A DNA stretch of 6,979 bases, taken from contig JAESRY010000152.1 in NCBI GenBank assembly GCA_016764415.1, positions 1 through 6,979 on the forward strand, given 5' to 3'. The notes beneath the pieces are model-generated. The model had not been told where the DNA came from and did not search any database. It was given only the letters and a program-made list of their open reading frames with translations. The position numbers were made by a program, and so were the translations under genes. Below, piece after piece: positions 1 to 6,832 of the stretch (the stretch's first letter is position 1; every line of letters starts with the position of its first letter). Origin of the DNA: Cycloclasticus sp. (GTDB lineage Bacteria; Pseudomonadota; Gammaproteobacteria; Methylococcales; Cycloclasticaceae).

Positions 1-692
1 TTGAAGCAGGTGCCAGTATTATTGAATTAGGTGTTCCTTTTTCCGATCCCATGGCCGATGGCCCGGTGATTCAAGCAGCTAGTGAAAGGGCTTTAGCAAA
101 AGGTATGTCGTTGAGAGGCGTCATTGATATCGTACGATCCTTTAGAGAAACTGATCAAATAACACCCGTTGTTTTAATGGGTTATTTAAACCCCATTGAA
201 TTTATGGGCTACGAAGACTTTGCTAAAAGTGCGGCAGAAGCAGGGGTCGATGGCGTGTTAACGGTTGATATTCCGCCTGAAGAAAGTACCGACTTAATAG
301 CCGCTTATGATAAATATGAGTTAGCGCCAATTTTCTTATTAGCACCTACCAGCAATGAAAGCCGTATAAAGAAAGTGTCCGCTGTTGCCAAAGGGTATAT
401 TTATTATGTCTCATTAAAAGGTGTAACCGGTGCAGGTCACCTGCAATTAGATGATATTGAAAAGAAAATACAAGAAATAAAACAAATAACATCACTGCCA
501 ATTGCTATTGGTTTTGGTGTGAAAAATGCCGAAATAGCCGCTAATATTGCTAAACTAGGCGATGCGGTCGTTGTTGGTAGTGCACTCATTAACTGCATTA
601 CAGATAACAGCGGCAATGAAAAGAAAGGGCAGCAAGCAATTTCAAGTCTGTTAAGTGACATGCGCGCAGCAATGGATGCTGTCACAAAATAA
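1..692 (+). CDS. trpA: Tryptophan synthase alpha chain, 5' partial
   Basis: Splits indole-3-glycerol phosphate into indole and glyceraldehyde 3-phosphate. In the known complex the indole is channelled to TrpB for the last step of tryptophan synthesis in the cytoplasm. The reading frame is open from base 3 (first full codon GAA) to TAA at 690-692, giving 229 visible residues. The family signature ELGVPFSDPMADGP sits at the left edge. The catalytic pair is present: Glu at 24-26 and Asp at 57-59 are 11 residues apart, matching Glu49 and Asp60 of the enteric enzyme, so about 41 residues lie outside the window and the full protein would be about 270 aa (E. coli 268). Further marks are YIYYVSLKGVTGAG around 397-435 (active-site Tyr region), the phosphate-binding IGFGVKNAE near 508-534, and VVGSALI near 570-590. 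The ATG at 51 is internal to the signature and is not the start. trpB, and perhaps trpF, are expected just upstream. accD follows after 18 bases. Confidence 0.97.
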   Translation, partial: EAGASIIELGVPFSDPMADGPVIQAASERALAKGMSLRGVIDIVRSFRETDQITPVVLMGYLNPIEFMGYEDFAKSAAEAGVDGVLTVDIPPEESTDLIAAYDKYELAPIFLLAPTSNESRIKKVSAVAKGYIYYVSLKGVTGAGHLQLDDIEKKIQEIKQITSLPIAIGFGVKNAEIAANIAKLGDAVVVGSALINCITDNSGNEKKGQQAISSLLSDMRAAMDAVTK

Positions 693-710
693 TTTAAATT
701 TAGGTGATTT

Positions 711-1610
711 ATGAGTTGGTTTGAAAAATTAATACCTTCTGGAATACAATTTAGTGGCCAAAAAAAAGGCTCTGTACCTGAGGGTTTATGGTGTAAATGC
801 GATAGTTGCCAAAGCGTACTGTATAAAACCGATTTGGAAAGTAACGTACACGTTTGTCCAAAATGTGACCATCATCAACGCTTAACAGGGCGTGCGCGAT
901 TAGATTCGTTTCTAGATGAGGCCGGTAGACAAGAAATTGGTGCTAATATCCGGTCGCTTGACCCATTAAAATTTAAAGACAGTAAGAAATATAAAGATCG
1001 TCATTCTGCTGCCGTTAAAGCTACAGGTGAAACAGATGCCCTAATAGTCATGAAGGGAAAAGTGCTCGAAATGGACTTAGTTGCTGCAGCCTTTGATTTC
1101 TCATTCATGGGTGGCTCAATGGGGTCAGTCGTTGGGGAACGTTTTGTACGTGCAGTTAATGAATCGATAGAATGGAATATTCCTTTAGTTTGCTTCGCCG
1201 CCAGTGGCGGAGCGCGTATGCAGGAATCACTTTTTTCATTATTCCAAATGGCGAAAACCAGTGCTGCACTCGCTAAATTAGCTGAAAAGAAAATCCCATT
1301 TATTTCTGTTTTAACCGATCCAACAATGGGCGGAGTGTCCGCCAGTTTAGCAATGTTAGGTGATGTGCATATAGCCGAACCTAACGCACTTGTTGGCTTT
1401 GCTGGTCAACGTGTTATTGAACAAACAGTCAGTGAGAAGTTGCCAGAAGGTTTCCAACGTAGTGAATTTCTGCTTGAGCACGGCGCCATTGATATGATTA
1501 TTGACCGTAGAGAGATGCGAACCACTATTACTGAAATATTATCTCTACTATACGCAGGCCATCATTCTTTAGAAGGTAAGAACGTACCTGTTGCTGATAT
1601 TGCAGAATAA
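711..1610 (+). CDS. accD: Acetyl-CoA carboxylase carboxyltransferase subunit beta
   Basis: Beta subunit of the carboxyltransferase half of acetyl-CoA carboxylase. With AccA it transfers the carboxyl group from biotin on AccB to acetyl-CoA, making malonyl-CoA for fatty-acid synthesis. The product is 299 aa (E. coli 304). An N-terminal four-cysteine zinc ribbon is formed by Cys30-x2-Cys33 and Cys49-x2-Cys52. An additional Cys28 directly before it is not part of the standard quartet. The crotonase-fold carboxyltransferase domain follows, with [15 protein letters not shown] (about 134-148), the oxyanion-hole stretch SGGARMQES (about 165-173) and PTMGGVSAS (about 204-212). The ATG start has a strong Shine-Dalgarno, AGGTGAT at 702-708, a seven-base match to the anti-SD. 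It lies 18 bases after trpA, so it is probably co-transcribed with the trp genes. The Lys-Lys codons near residues 18-19 lie in an eight-A run (760-767). Confidence 0.98.
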   Translation: MSWFEKLIPSGIQFSGQKKGSVPEGLWCKCDSCQSVLYKTDLESNVHVCPKCDHHQRLTGRARLDSFLDEAGRQEIGANIRSLDPLKFKDSKKYKDRHSAAVKATGETDALIVMKGKVLEMDLVAAAFDFSFMGGSMGSVVGERFVRAVNESIEWNIPLVCFAASGGARMQESLFSLFQMAKTSAALAKLAEKKIPFISVLTDPTMGGVSASLAMLGDVHIAEPNALVGFAGQRVIEQTVSEKLPEGFQRSEFLLEHGAIDMIIDRREMRTTITEILSLLYAGHHSLEGKNVPVADIAE

Positions 1611-1616
1611 CTACTA

Positions 1617-1633
1617 GAGGGGTCGTCGTCATT
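1617..1633 (+). promoter_or_regulatory. Putative folC ribosome binding site and ATT start codon
   Basis: Seven bases after the accD stop codon is GAGGGG (1617-1622), whose GAGG core matches the anti-Shine-Dalgarno. Ten bases after the GAGG core comes ATT (1631-1633), in frame with folC. Between them lie three GTC repeats (1622-1630). There is no ATG, GTG or TTG in the folC frame from the upstream in-frame stop (TGA at 1595-1597) to TTG at 1838, which lies beyond the P-loop. ATT here gives an N-terminus of the same length as E. coli FolC up to the conserved Trp-Leu. The competing choice is CTG at 1667, with AAAGAG at 1655-1660 six bases ahead of it. The site is inferred from sequence only. Confidence 0.5.
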
Positions 1634-2905
1634 AACGGCTCTAGTCATTTATCTAAAGAGTCCAGCCTGTCAGATTGGCTGGATTGGCAAGAACACTGCC
1701 ACACACAAGAAATAGACCTCGGTTTAGAGCGAGTTTCTAGTGTATTCGCTCGATTCAACGTCCAAAAAAAAATCTTTACAATAACTGTCGCCGGTACAAA
1801 CGGCAAAGGCTCCAGTGTTGCGTTACTAGAATCAATTTTGGTATCTGCGGGGTATAAAGTGGGGGTTTACAGTACGCCTCATCTGGTTGACTATAATGAG
1901 CGTGTGAGAATTAATGGCTTAGCCGTACCAGATAAATTATTAGTTAATTCATTTGCGAAAATTGACGAACACCGCGAAAATACGAGCTTAAGTTATTTTG
2001 AGTTTGGCACTCTAGCTGCCCTAGATATTTTTCAGCAGCAAATGGTTGATGTTCAACTTCTCGAAGTGGGTTTAGGCGGTCGCTTAGATGCGGTCAATAT
2101 TGTTGACGCGGATGCAGCGCTGATTACCACTATTTCTGTTGACCACATTGACTGGTTAGGAAGTGATGTATCGCAAATAGCGTTAGAGAAAGCGGGTGTT
2201 TTTAGACCTCGTCAAATAGCTGTCTGCGGTGATGCTTCGGTGCCAAAAACATTAATTAAATACGCTAACGACTTAAAAACTGATTTGCTGATGGCGGGAG
2301 AAGATTTCAGTTTTCAAGTGAACGATAGTGATTGGCAATTGGTGGCTAGCCATGATTTCGCTGGGTTATATCTAAAGCCGGTATTAAATGGTGTCCATCA
2401 AATACAAAATGCAGCGGCTGTTATTCATCTATTAGCGCATATTAGCGCTAATGTTCCAGTAAAGAAGGAAGCTATAGAAGCAGGGCTTAAAAACGTTTCC
2501 TTGTCTGGAAGATTGCAAAGAGTAGGTTCTAAGCCAGCTATATATTTAGACGTTGCTCATAATGAAGAATCGGCTATGGTTCTGGCTGCATTTGTGAAAT
2601 CACAGAAATATACAGGAAAAGTTCATGCTGTCTTTTCAATCTTAAAAGATAAGCAGTTAGAAAAAGTAATGGAACCGTTGATTGGGCTTGTATCACATTG
2701 GCATATCGCGCCGCTCCGCTCATGCAGATCAATATCTAGTAAAAAACTAGAAAAATACTTGCGTCAGGATATATCTCAACCTTATAGCGTGTACGAAAAT
2801 ATTGCTGACGCATTTGCTTATGTCAGAAAAAATGCCGATGAAGAAGATTTAGTTATATGTTTTGGTTCATTTTATGTGGTCGAAGATTGTTTAGGCGCGT
2901 TATAA
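1631..2905 (+). CDS. folC: Bifunctional folylpolyglutamate synthase / dihydrofolate synthase
   Basis: Cytoplasmic Mur-ligase-like enzyme. It uses ATP to add glutamate to dihydropteroate (making dihydrofolate) and then further glutamates to reduced folates. Numbering is from the proposed ATT start (424 aa; E. coli 422). Conserved segments in order are IDLGLERV (about 31-38), P-loop GTNGKGS (55-61), STPHLVDYNERVRING (about 81-96), YFEFGT (about 122-127), EVGLGGRLDA (about 145-154), DHIDWLG (about 171-177), EKAGVFR (about 186-192, with the lysine that is carbamylated in relatives), HQIQNAA (about 256-262), SGRLQRV and DVAHN (307-311). After DVAHN this protein has Glu where relatives usually have Pro. 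The C-terminal CFGSFYVVED matches the family GSF motif with Tyr for His. The first ordinary start codon, TTG 1838, would delete the P-loop, so the gene must begin upstream at a rare codon (ATT 1631 or CTG 1667). A nine-A run lies at 1764-1772, but conserved sequence on both sides is in one frame, so no frameshift is apparent. Confidence 0.93.
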   Translation: MNGSSHLSKESSLSDWLDWQEHCHTQEIDLGLERVSSVFARFNVQKKIFTITVAGTNGKGSSVALLESILVSAGYKVGVYSTPHLVDYNERVRINGLAVPDKLLVNSFAKIDEHRENTSLSYFEFGTLAALDIFQQQMVDVQLLEVGLGGRLDAVNIVDADAALITTISVDHIDWLGSDVSQIALEKAGVFRPRQIAVCGDASVPKTLIKYANDLKTDLLMAGEDFSFQVNDSDWQLVASHDFAGLYLKPVLNGVHQIQNAAAVIHLLAHISANVPVKKEAIEAGLKNVSLSGRLQRVGSKPAIYLDVAHNEESAMVLAAFVKSQKYTGKVHAVFSILKDKQLEKVMEPLIGLVSHWHIAPLRSCRSISSKKLEKYLRQDISQPYSVYENIADAFAYVRKNADEEDLVICFGSFYVVEDCLGAL

Positions 2906-2906
2906 T
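2901..2906 (+). promoter_or_regulatory. Possible -10 element over the folC stop codon
   Basis: TATAAT, a perfect sigma-70 -10 hexamer, spans the last Leu codon and TAA stop of folC, about 40 bases ahead of the SPOR gene. The bases 16-18 upstream (around 2877-2884) do not resemble TTGACA, and there is no TG extension. This may be chance arising from TTA-TAA. If active, it would give the SPOR-cvpA-purF-metZ part its own transcription. Weak support. Confidence 0.2.
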
Positions 2907-2945
2907 GAAAGCATAAAATTTCTCTATAACGGTTTATTGATTCTT

Positions 2946-3470
2946 ATGGAACAACCCTTAAAGCAACGTCTAATTGGCGCCGTTATTCTAATATCTCTAG
3001 CGGTTATTTTTATTCCCATGCTGATAGGCGAGAGACCTACTGATACTGAAGTTATTTCGATTGAGATACCCCCACCACCTAAAGACCTTGAATCTCGAAT
3101 AGTGGCGTTACCTGAAAAAGAAAACGAAGAGCTTGCGAGAGTCACTATTACAAAAGAATCAGGCGTTAATGTGACTGCGCCTTCAAAGCCAAGTATTCCA
3201 GAACCTCCTAAAATGCAAGCTGTTGAAGGCATTACCGCTTGGGTAGTTCAGGTAGGAAGTTTTTCTGATGAGAAAAATGCTAACGCATTAGCGGATAAAC
3301 TTAAAAAAGCTGGCTATACAGCTTTTGTTGAGCAATCATCGAGTAAAAAAGCTGATATTTTCCGCGTAAGAATTGGCCCAGAATTAAGTAGAGAAAAGGC
3401 GGATGCCATGAAGGAAATACTTCGTAGTAAGCAAAAGCTTTCTACTGCCATTGTTGTTCAATACCCATAG
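2946..3470 (+). CDS. dedD: SPOR-domain membrane protein, DedD-like
   Basis: Small bitopic inner-membrane protein with a periplasmic SPOR domain. SPOR domains bind glycan strands stripped of stem peptides at the division septum, and E. coli DedD, encoded at the same place, helps cell constriction. From ATG 2946 the product is 174 aa (E. coli DedD about 220). A short cytoplasmic MEQPLKQR is followed by one transmembrane helix (about residues 9-27, ending IFIPMLIGE). Then comes a Pro-rich, charged linker (about 28-96, with PPPP near 42-45). The SPOR domain is at about 97-174: WVVQVGSFSDEKNANALADK, a GYTAFVE strand, IFRVRIGP and a final AIVVQYP strand. TTG 2937 in the same frame would add three residues. 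ATG is preferred because MEQPLKQRLIGAV matches relatives' N-termini, but neither start has a strong ribosome binding site. The gene begins 40 bases after folC. Confidence 0.9.
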   Translation: MEQPLKQRLIGAVILISLAVIFIPMLIGERPTDTEVISIEIPPPPKDLESRIVALPEKENEELARVTITKESGVNVTAPSKPSIPEPPKMQAVEGITAWVVQVGSFSDEKNANALADKLKKAGYTAFVEQSSSKKADIFRVRIGPELSREKADAMKEILRSKQKLSTAIVVQYP

Positions 3471-3472
3471 GT
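3469..3472 (+). promoter_or_regulatory. cvpA ribosome binding site overlapping the SPOR stop
   Basis: AGGT at 3469-3472 overlaps the TAG stop of the SPOR gene and lies seven bases before TTG 3480, the proposed cvpA start. It decides between TTG 3480 and TTG 3504, as the latter has no Shine-Dalgarno-like sequence. The arrangement suggests translational coupling. Confidence 0.5.
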
Positions 3473-3479
3473 TGATACA

Positions 3480-3992
3480 TTGCCAGTTAACGTTTTAAAT
3501 GATTTGATTTGGGTTGATTTTGTCATTATTGGCATCATATTTGTCTCCGCTTTAATTGGCTTATTTAGAGGGCTCGTTAAAGAAGCGTTTTCTTTGGGTG
3601 CCTGGATAATTTCGATTATAGTTGGCATTCGTTTCAGCCAACCGTTCTCTGTTTTTTTTGTTGATTATATTGATGTGCCTTCTATACGAATTGGTGTCGC
3701 ATTCGTTGTTCTTTTACTCCTAACACTCATCTTAGGCGCTATGTTGTCCTACTTGGTTAGCCAGCTTGTTGATAAAACAGGGTTGTCTGGAATGGACAGG
3801 TTTGCAGGGTTCCTATTTGGTATCGCCCGGGGAATGGTGGTTATGTCCATTCTGGTTTTATTGGCAGGCTTAACGCCTCTACCTCAAGATCCGTGGTGGG
3901 TTCAATCCACGTTAATTGAACCATTTCAAGAACTATCGGTATGGCTAAGGCAACAAATCCCAGAAGGGGTAACGGGTTATTTCTCGTATTAA
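3480..3992 (+). CDS. cvpA: CvpA family inner-membrane protein
   Basis: CvpA is a small inner-membrane protein first named for its need in colicin V production in E. coli. Its biochemical activity is not established, although it has been linked to envelope homeostasis. The product is 170 aa (E. coli 162). I see about four hydrophobic segments: residues 13-29, 36-51, 70-94 and 112-131. The family N-terminus WVDFVIIGII...GLFRGLVKEAFSLGAW resembles E. coli VWIDYAIIAV...LIRGFVREALSLVTW. The conserved GLSGMDRFAGFLFGIARG lies before the last helix. No ATG exists near the N-terminus. TTG 3480 is chosen because AGGT precedes it; TTG 3504 would start immediately before the conserved WVD and is the alternative. 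The start is nine bases after the SPOR gene. purF follows after 22 bases, the cvpA-purF pairing conserved in gammaproteobacteria. Confidence 0.93.
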   Translation: MPVNVLNDLIWVDFVIIGIIFVSALIGLFRGLVKEAFSLGAWIISIIVGIRFSQPFSVFFVDYIDVPSIRIGVAFVVLLLLTLILGAMLSYLVSQLVDKTGLSGMDRFAGFLFGIARGMVVMSILVLLAGLTPLPQDPWWVQSTLIEPFQELSVWLRQQIPEGVTGYFSY

Positions 3993-4014
3993 TTTAATAT
4001 AGGCAGACATCAAT

Positions 4015-5523
4015 ATGTGTGGAATTGCGGGTATCGTATCCCATCAAAATGTTAATGAAGATTTATATGAAGCATTAACGGTACTTCAACATCGTGGCCA
4101 GGATGCTGCCGGTATAGTGACGTGTAAGGGAAGCCATTTACACTTAAGAAAAGCGAATGGACTTGTTCGTGATGTGTTTAGAACCAGCCATATGCTTGAA
4201 TTAAAAGGTCATATGGGTATCGCGCATGTTCGCTACCCAACCGCCGGTTGTTCAAGTTCAGCTGAAGCACAGCCTTTTTACGTTAACTCTCCGTTTGGTA
4301 TTACGCTTGCGCATAACGGTAACTTAACAAATGCGGCAATTCTTAAAAAAGAACTTTTTATTGAAGATCAACGTCATATCAACACTAATTCCGACTCTGA
4401 AATATTACTCAATGTTTTTGCTCATGAGCTGCAAAGTTTAGGTAAGTTAACGCTAAATGAGAAAGATGTATTTAAGGCTGTTGAAGCGGTACATAGGCGT
4501 TGTGAAGGTGCTTATGCAGTAGTGGCGATGATTACAGGGTTTGGTGTGGTGGGTTTTCGTGACCCTAATGGTATTCGGCCGATTTGTTTCGGTGAGCGAA
4601 AAACAGATAAAAAAACTAATTATATGATTGCCTCTGAATCTGTTGCGTTAGATACGCTAGGGTTTAAATTAATTCGTGATATTGCGCCGGGTGAAGCAGT
4701 TTTCATAAAAAAAGGCGGCACGATTTATACTAAACAATGCGCCAAGAACCCACGCTTAACACCTTGTATATTCGAATACGTTTATCTCGCTCGCCCAGAC
4801 TCTATTATCGACGATGTGTCGGTCTACAAATCTCGTTTAAGAATGGGCGAAAAACTGGCTGAAAAAATTCTACGGATCAATCCTGACCATGATATTGATG
4901 TCGTTATCCCTATACCTGATACAAGTCGAACATCTGCGCTACAACTGGCAAATGTTTTGGATGTTAAATACCGCGAAGGCTTCATTAAAAACAGATACAT
5001 TGGCCGCACATTTATTATGCCGGGTCAGCTAGAGCGCAAAAAATCAGTTCGCCGAAAATTAAACGCTATAGAACTGGAATTTAAAGGCAAAAATGTATTG
5101 TTAGTTGATGACTCAATTGTGCGCGGAACTACATCAGGGCAAATTATTAAGTTAGCTAGAGAAGCAGGGGCGAATAAGGTTTATTTTGCATCGGCCGCGC
5201 CGCCTGTTAGATACCCCAACGTGTATGGTATTGATATGCCTGCCGTAGAAGAATTAGTTGCTCACGATAAAACCGAAAAGGAAATTGAGAAGGAAATCGG
5301 TGCGGATTGGCTTATCTATCAAGATTTAAACGACTTATTTGAGTCTGTTAGAAAGCGTAACCCTGAGATGAAAGACTTTGACGCGGCCTGTTTTAATCGT
5401 AAATATGTAACGGGCACAGTCAGTGACGAATATTTACAGAAGCAAGCGTCGAATCGGTCGGATAAGAAGAAGCCGAAAAATGATTTAAATCAGACCGTTA
5501 TTGAATTACATAATACCCATTAA
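4015..5523 (+). CDS. purF: Amidophosphoribosyltransferase
   Basis: Committed step of de novo purine synthesis: glutamine plus PRPP gives 5-phosphoribosylamine, glutamate and pyrophosphate. The product is 502 aa (E. coli 505). It starts Met-Cys-Gly-Ile; Cys2 becomes the N-terminal nucleophile after Met removal. There is no propeptide, so it is the E. coli type and not the Fe-S Bacillus type. The glutaminase domain (about 2-235) shows [10 protein letters not shown] (24-33), HVRYPTAG (71-78), AHNGNLTN (99-106) and TNSDSE (124-129). The linker motif [11 protein letters not shown] is at 253-263. The phosphoribosyltransferase domain carries [11 protein letters not shown] (298-308) and the PRPP loop [14 protein letters not shown] (361-374). 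The last 25 or so residues are a polar, lysine-rich tail. The ATG has only a weak upstream AGG (4001-4003). No purine-repressor operator is obvious in the 22-base gap before it. Confidence 0.98.
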   Translation: MCGIAGIVSHQNVNEDLYEALTVLQHRGQDAAGIVTCKGSHLHLRKANGLVRDVFRTSHMLELKGHMGIAHVRYPTAGCSSSAEAQPFYVNSPFGITLAHNGNLTNAAILKKELFIEDQRHINTNSDSEILLNVFAHELQSLGKLTLNEKDVFKAVEAVHRRCEGAYAVVAMITGFGVVGFRDPNGIRPICFGERKTDKKTNYMIASESVALDTLGFKLIRDIAPGEAVFIKKGGTIYTKQCAKNPRLTPCIFEYVYLARPDSIIDDVSVYKSRLRMGEKLAEKILRINPDHDIDVVIPIPDTSRTSALQLANVLDVKYREGFIKNRYIGRTFIMPGQLERKKSVRRKLNAIELEFKGKNVLLVDDSIVRGTTSGQIIKLAREAGANKVYFASAAPPVRYPNVYGIDMPAVEELVAHDKTEKEIEKEIGADWLIYQDLNDLFESVRKRNPEMKDFDAACFNRKYVTGTVSDEYLQKQASNRSDKKKPKNDLNQTVIELHNTH

Positions 5524-5541
5524 CCCTAAAGAGCGTTCAGC

Positions 5542-6732
5542 ATGTCAGACAACGATTGGCAAGACTATTCCTTAGAAACCCAGGCAATTAGAGCGGGGCA
5601 GCACAGAACATCTGAAGGGGAGCATAGCGACGCAATATTCCCAACGTCTAGTTACGTATTTGATAGCGCTAAAGACGCATTTGAACGTTTCTCAGGCAAA
5701 GTAAAAGGGAATATCTATTCACGTTTTACTAACCCAACAGTAAGAGCATTTGAACAGCGTTTAGCGATGATGGAAGGAGCCGAACGCGCAATGGCAACCT
5801 CATCAGGTATGGCTGCCATTAACACCGTTTGTATGGGGCTGTTAAGCGCAGGCGATCATGTTGTTTGTTCACGCAGTGTGTTTGGTAACTCTGCATTAAT
5901 GTTTAAAAACATAATGCAAAAATTTGCGATAGAAACAACGTTTGTAAACTTAGATAGTATCTCAGCATGGCAGTCAGCAATAAAACCCAATACCAAGTTT
6001 TTGTTTTTAGAAACGCCATCCAACCCACTGGGTACGCTGGCGGATATAAAACAATTGGCAGACTTAGCACATGCTAATAATGCACTACTAATTGTCGATA
6101 ATGTGTATTGCACGCCGGTTTTGCAAAAACCATTAAGTTTAGGAGCCGACCTAGTCGTACATTCCGCAACAAAGTACTTAGATGGCCAAGGTCGTTGCGT
6201 TGGCGGGGCGATTGTTGGCGGCGATAAATTGATTGAAGAAAAACTCTACCCAATACTTAGAACGGCTGGCCCAACTATGAGCCCCTTTAACGCTTGGGTT
6301 TTTCACAAAGGCTTAGAGACGCTGTCGCTACGTATGGAAAAGCACTGTCAAAATGCGCTCGACGTAGCACAATGGCTTGAACAGCAAGATGCTGTCGAGA
6401 AAGTCCACTACACGGGCTTAACCAGCCACCCTCAATACGAACTAGCCAAGCAACAACAAACAGGCTTTGGTGGCATTGTCAGTTTTGAAGTTAGAGGCGG
6501 TCAAGAGAATGCTTGGAGAGTTATTGACGCTACGCAAATGATTTCAATAACAGCCAATTTGGGTGATGTTAAGAGCATGATAACTCACCCATCAACGACG
6601 ACGCATGGGCGTCTAAGCGATGAAGAAAGAGCTAAAGCGGGAATAACAGATGCATTAATACGTTTAGGTGTTGGTTTGGAAAGTGTTGGAGATATAAAGG
6701 CTGACCTTGCAAGAGGTTTGAGCAAAATTTGA
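5542..6732 (+). CDS. metZ: O-succinylhomoserine sulfhydrylase
   Basis: PLP enzyme of the Cys/Met metabolism family. MetZ converts O-succinylhomoserine and sulfide directly to homocysteine, bypassing the cystathionine route (MetB/MetC). The product is 396 aa (Pseudomonas MetZ about 400). Visible marks are the N-terminal ETQAIRAGQ, the phosphate-contacting YSRFTNPT (59-66), ATSSGMAAI (85-93), FLETPSNPLG (155-164), the PLP-pyridine Asp186 in IVDNVYCTP, and the PLP lysine Lys211 in VHSATKYLDGQGR. The C-terminus has SITANLGDVKSMITHPSTTTH (335-355), typical of the family. The MetZ assignment over cystathionine gamma-synthase or O-acetylhomoserine sulfhydrylase rests on overall resemblance and on the purF-metZ gene order known in Pseudomonas; substrate choice is inferred. 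The start has AAAGAG (5528-5533) eight bases upstream and lies 18 bases after purF. It is probably the last gene of the transcription unit. Confidence 0.94.
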   Translation: MSDNDWQDYSLETQAIRAGQHRTSEGEHSDAIFPTSSYVFDSAKDAFERFSGKVKGNIYSRFTNPTVRAFEQRLAMMEGAERAMATSSGMAAINTVCMGLLSAGDHVVCSRSVFGNSALMFKNIMQKFAIETTFVNLDSISAWQSAIKPNTKFLFLETPSNPLGTLADIKQLADLAHANNALLIVDNVYCTPVLQKPLSLGADLVVHSATKYLDGQGRCVGGAIVGGDKLIEEKLYPILRTAGPTMSPFNAWVFHKGLETLSLRMEKHCQNALDVAQWLEQQDAVEKVHYTGLTSHPQYELAKQQQTGFGGIVSFEVRGGQENAWRVIDATQMISITANLGDVKSMITHPSTTTHGRLSDEERAKAGITDALIRLGVGLESVGDIKADLARGLSKI

Positions 6733-6747
6733 AATAACATCATGTAA

Positions 6748-6789
6748 AGTCGAACTCACCGGATGCAGGATATCCGGTTCAATGAGACT
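6748..6789 (+). other. Bulged RNA hairpin candidate in the metZ downstream gap
   Basis: In the 100-base gap after metZ, three helical blocks nest: AGT (6748-6750) with ACT (6787-6789), CTCA (6755-6758) with TGAG (6783-6786), and CCGGAT (6759-6764) with ATCCGG (6772-6777). They enclose a seven-base loop, with CGAA and TTCAA bulges. A small CTAC/GTAG stem (6788-6791 with 6797-6800) partly overlaps. No T-run follows, so it is not a standard intrinsic terminator. It could stabilise the operon's 3' end, act as a Rho-associated 3' structure, or lie in the leader of the next gene. Function unknown. Confidence 0.4.
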
Positions 6790-6832
6790 ACGCCTTGTAG
6801 GTAAAAGATAAAGATAACGGAACATAAATAGT

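Noticed and set aside
437..685. 82-aa open frame on the - strand inside trpA
   Set aside because: Antisense shadow of a clear trpA reading frame; low-complexity Ile/Ser/Ala-rich product without a recognisable motif.
760..767. Eight-A run near the start of accD as a frameshift site
   Set aside because: The frame is continuous and the AccD N-terminus aligns on both sides; no stimulatory structure is evident.
1838..1840. TTG 1838 as the folC start
   Set aside because: It would remove the conserved N-terminus and the ATP-binding P-loop, which are encoded in frame just upstream.
2431..2452. Direct repeat of ATTAGCGC and 12-bp palindrome ATTAGCGCTAAT in folC
   Set aside because: Lies in coding sequence for LAHISAN and is explained by similar codons; no sign of a binding-site context.
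2905..2916. ATG overlapping the folC stop (TAATG)
   Set aside because: It opens only a three-codon frame (Met-Lys-Ala-stop), so it is not the SPOR start or a plausible gene.
2924..3232. 102-aa open frame on the - strand over the SPOR gene
   Set aside because: Antisense shadow; the opposite strand encodes a recognisable transmembrane segment and linker of the SPOR protein.
4824..5009. 61-aa open frame on the - strand in purF
   Set aside because: Antisense shadow of the conserved phosphoribosyltransferase domain of PurF.
5856..6113. 85-aa open frame on the - strand in metZ
   Set aside because: Antisense shadow of the conserved PLP-binding core of MetZ.
6772..6790. CCGGTTCAAT resembling a tRNA T-loop
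   Set aside because: No acceptor stem, anticodon arm or D-arm can be built around it, and the bases pair better in the hairpin at 6748-6789.
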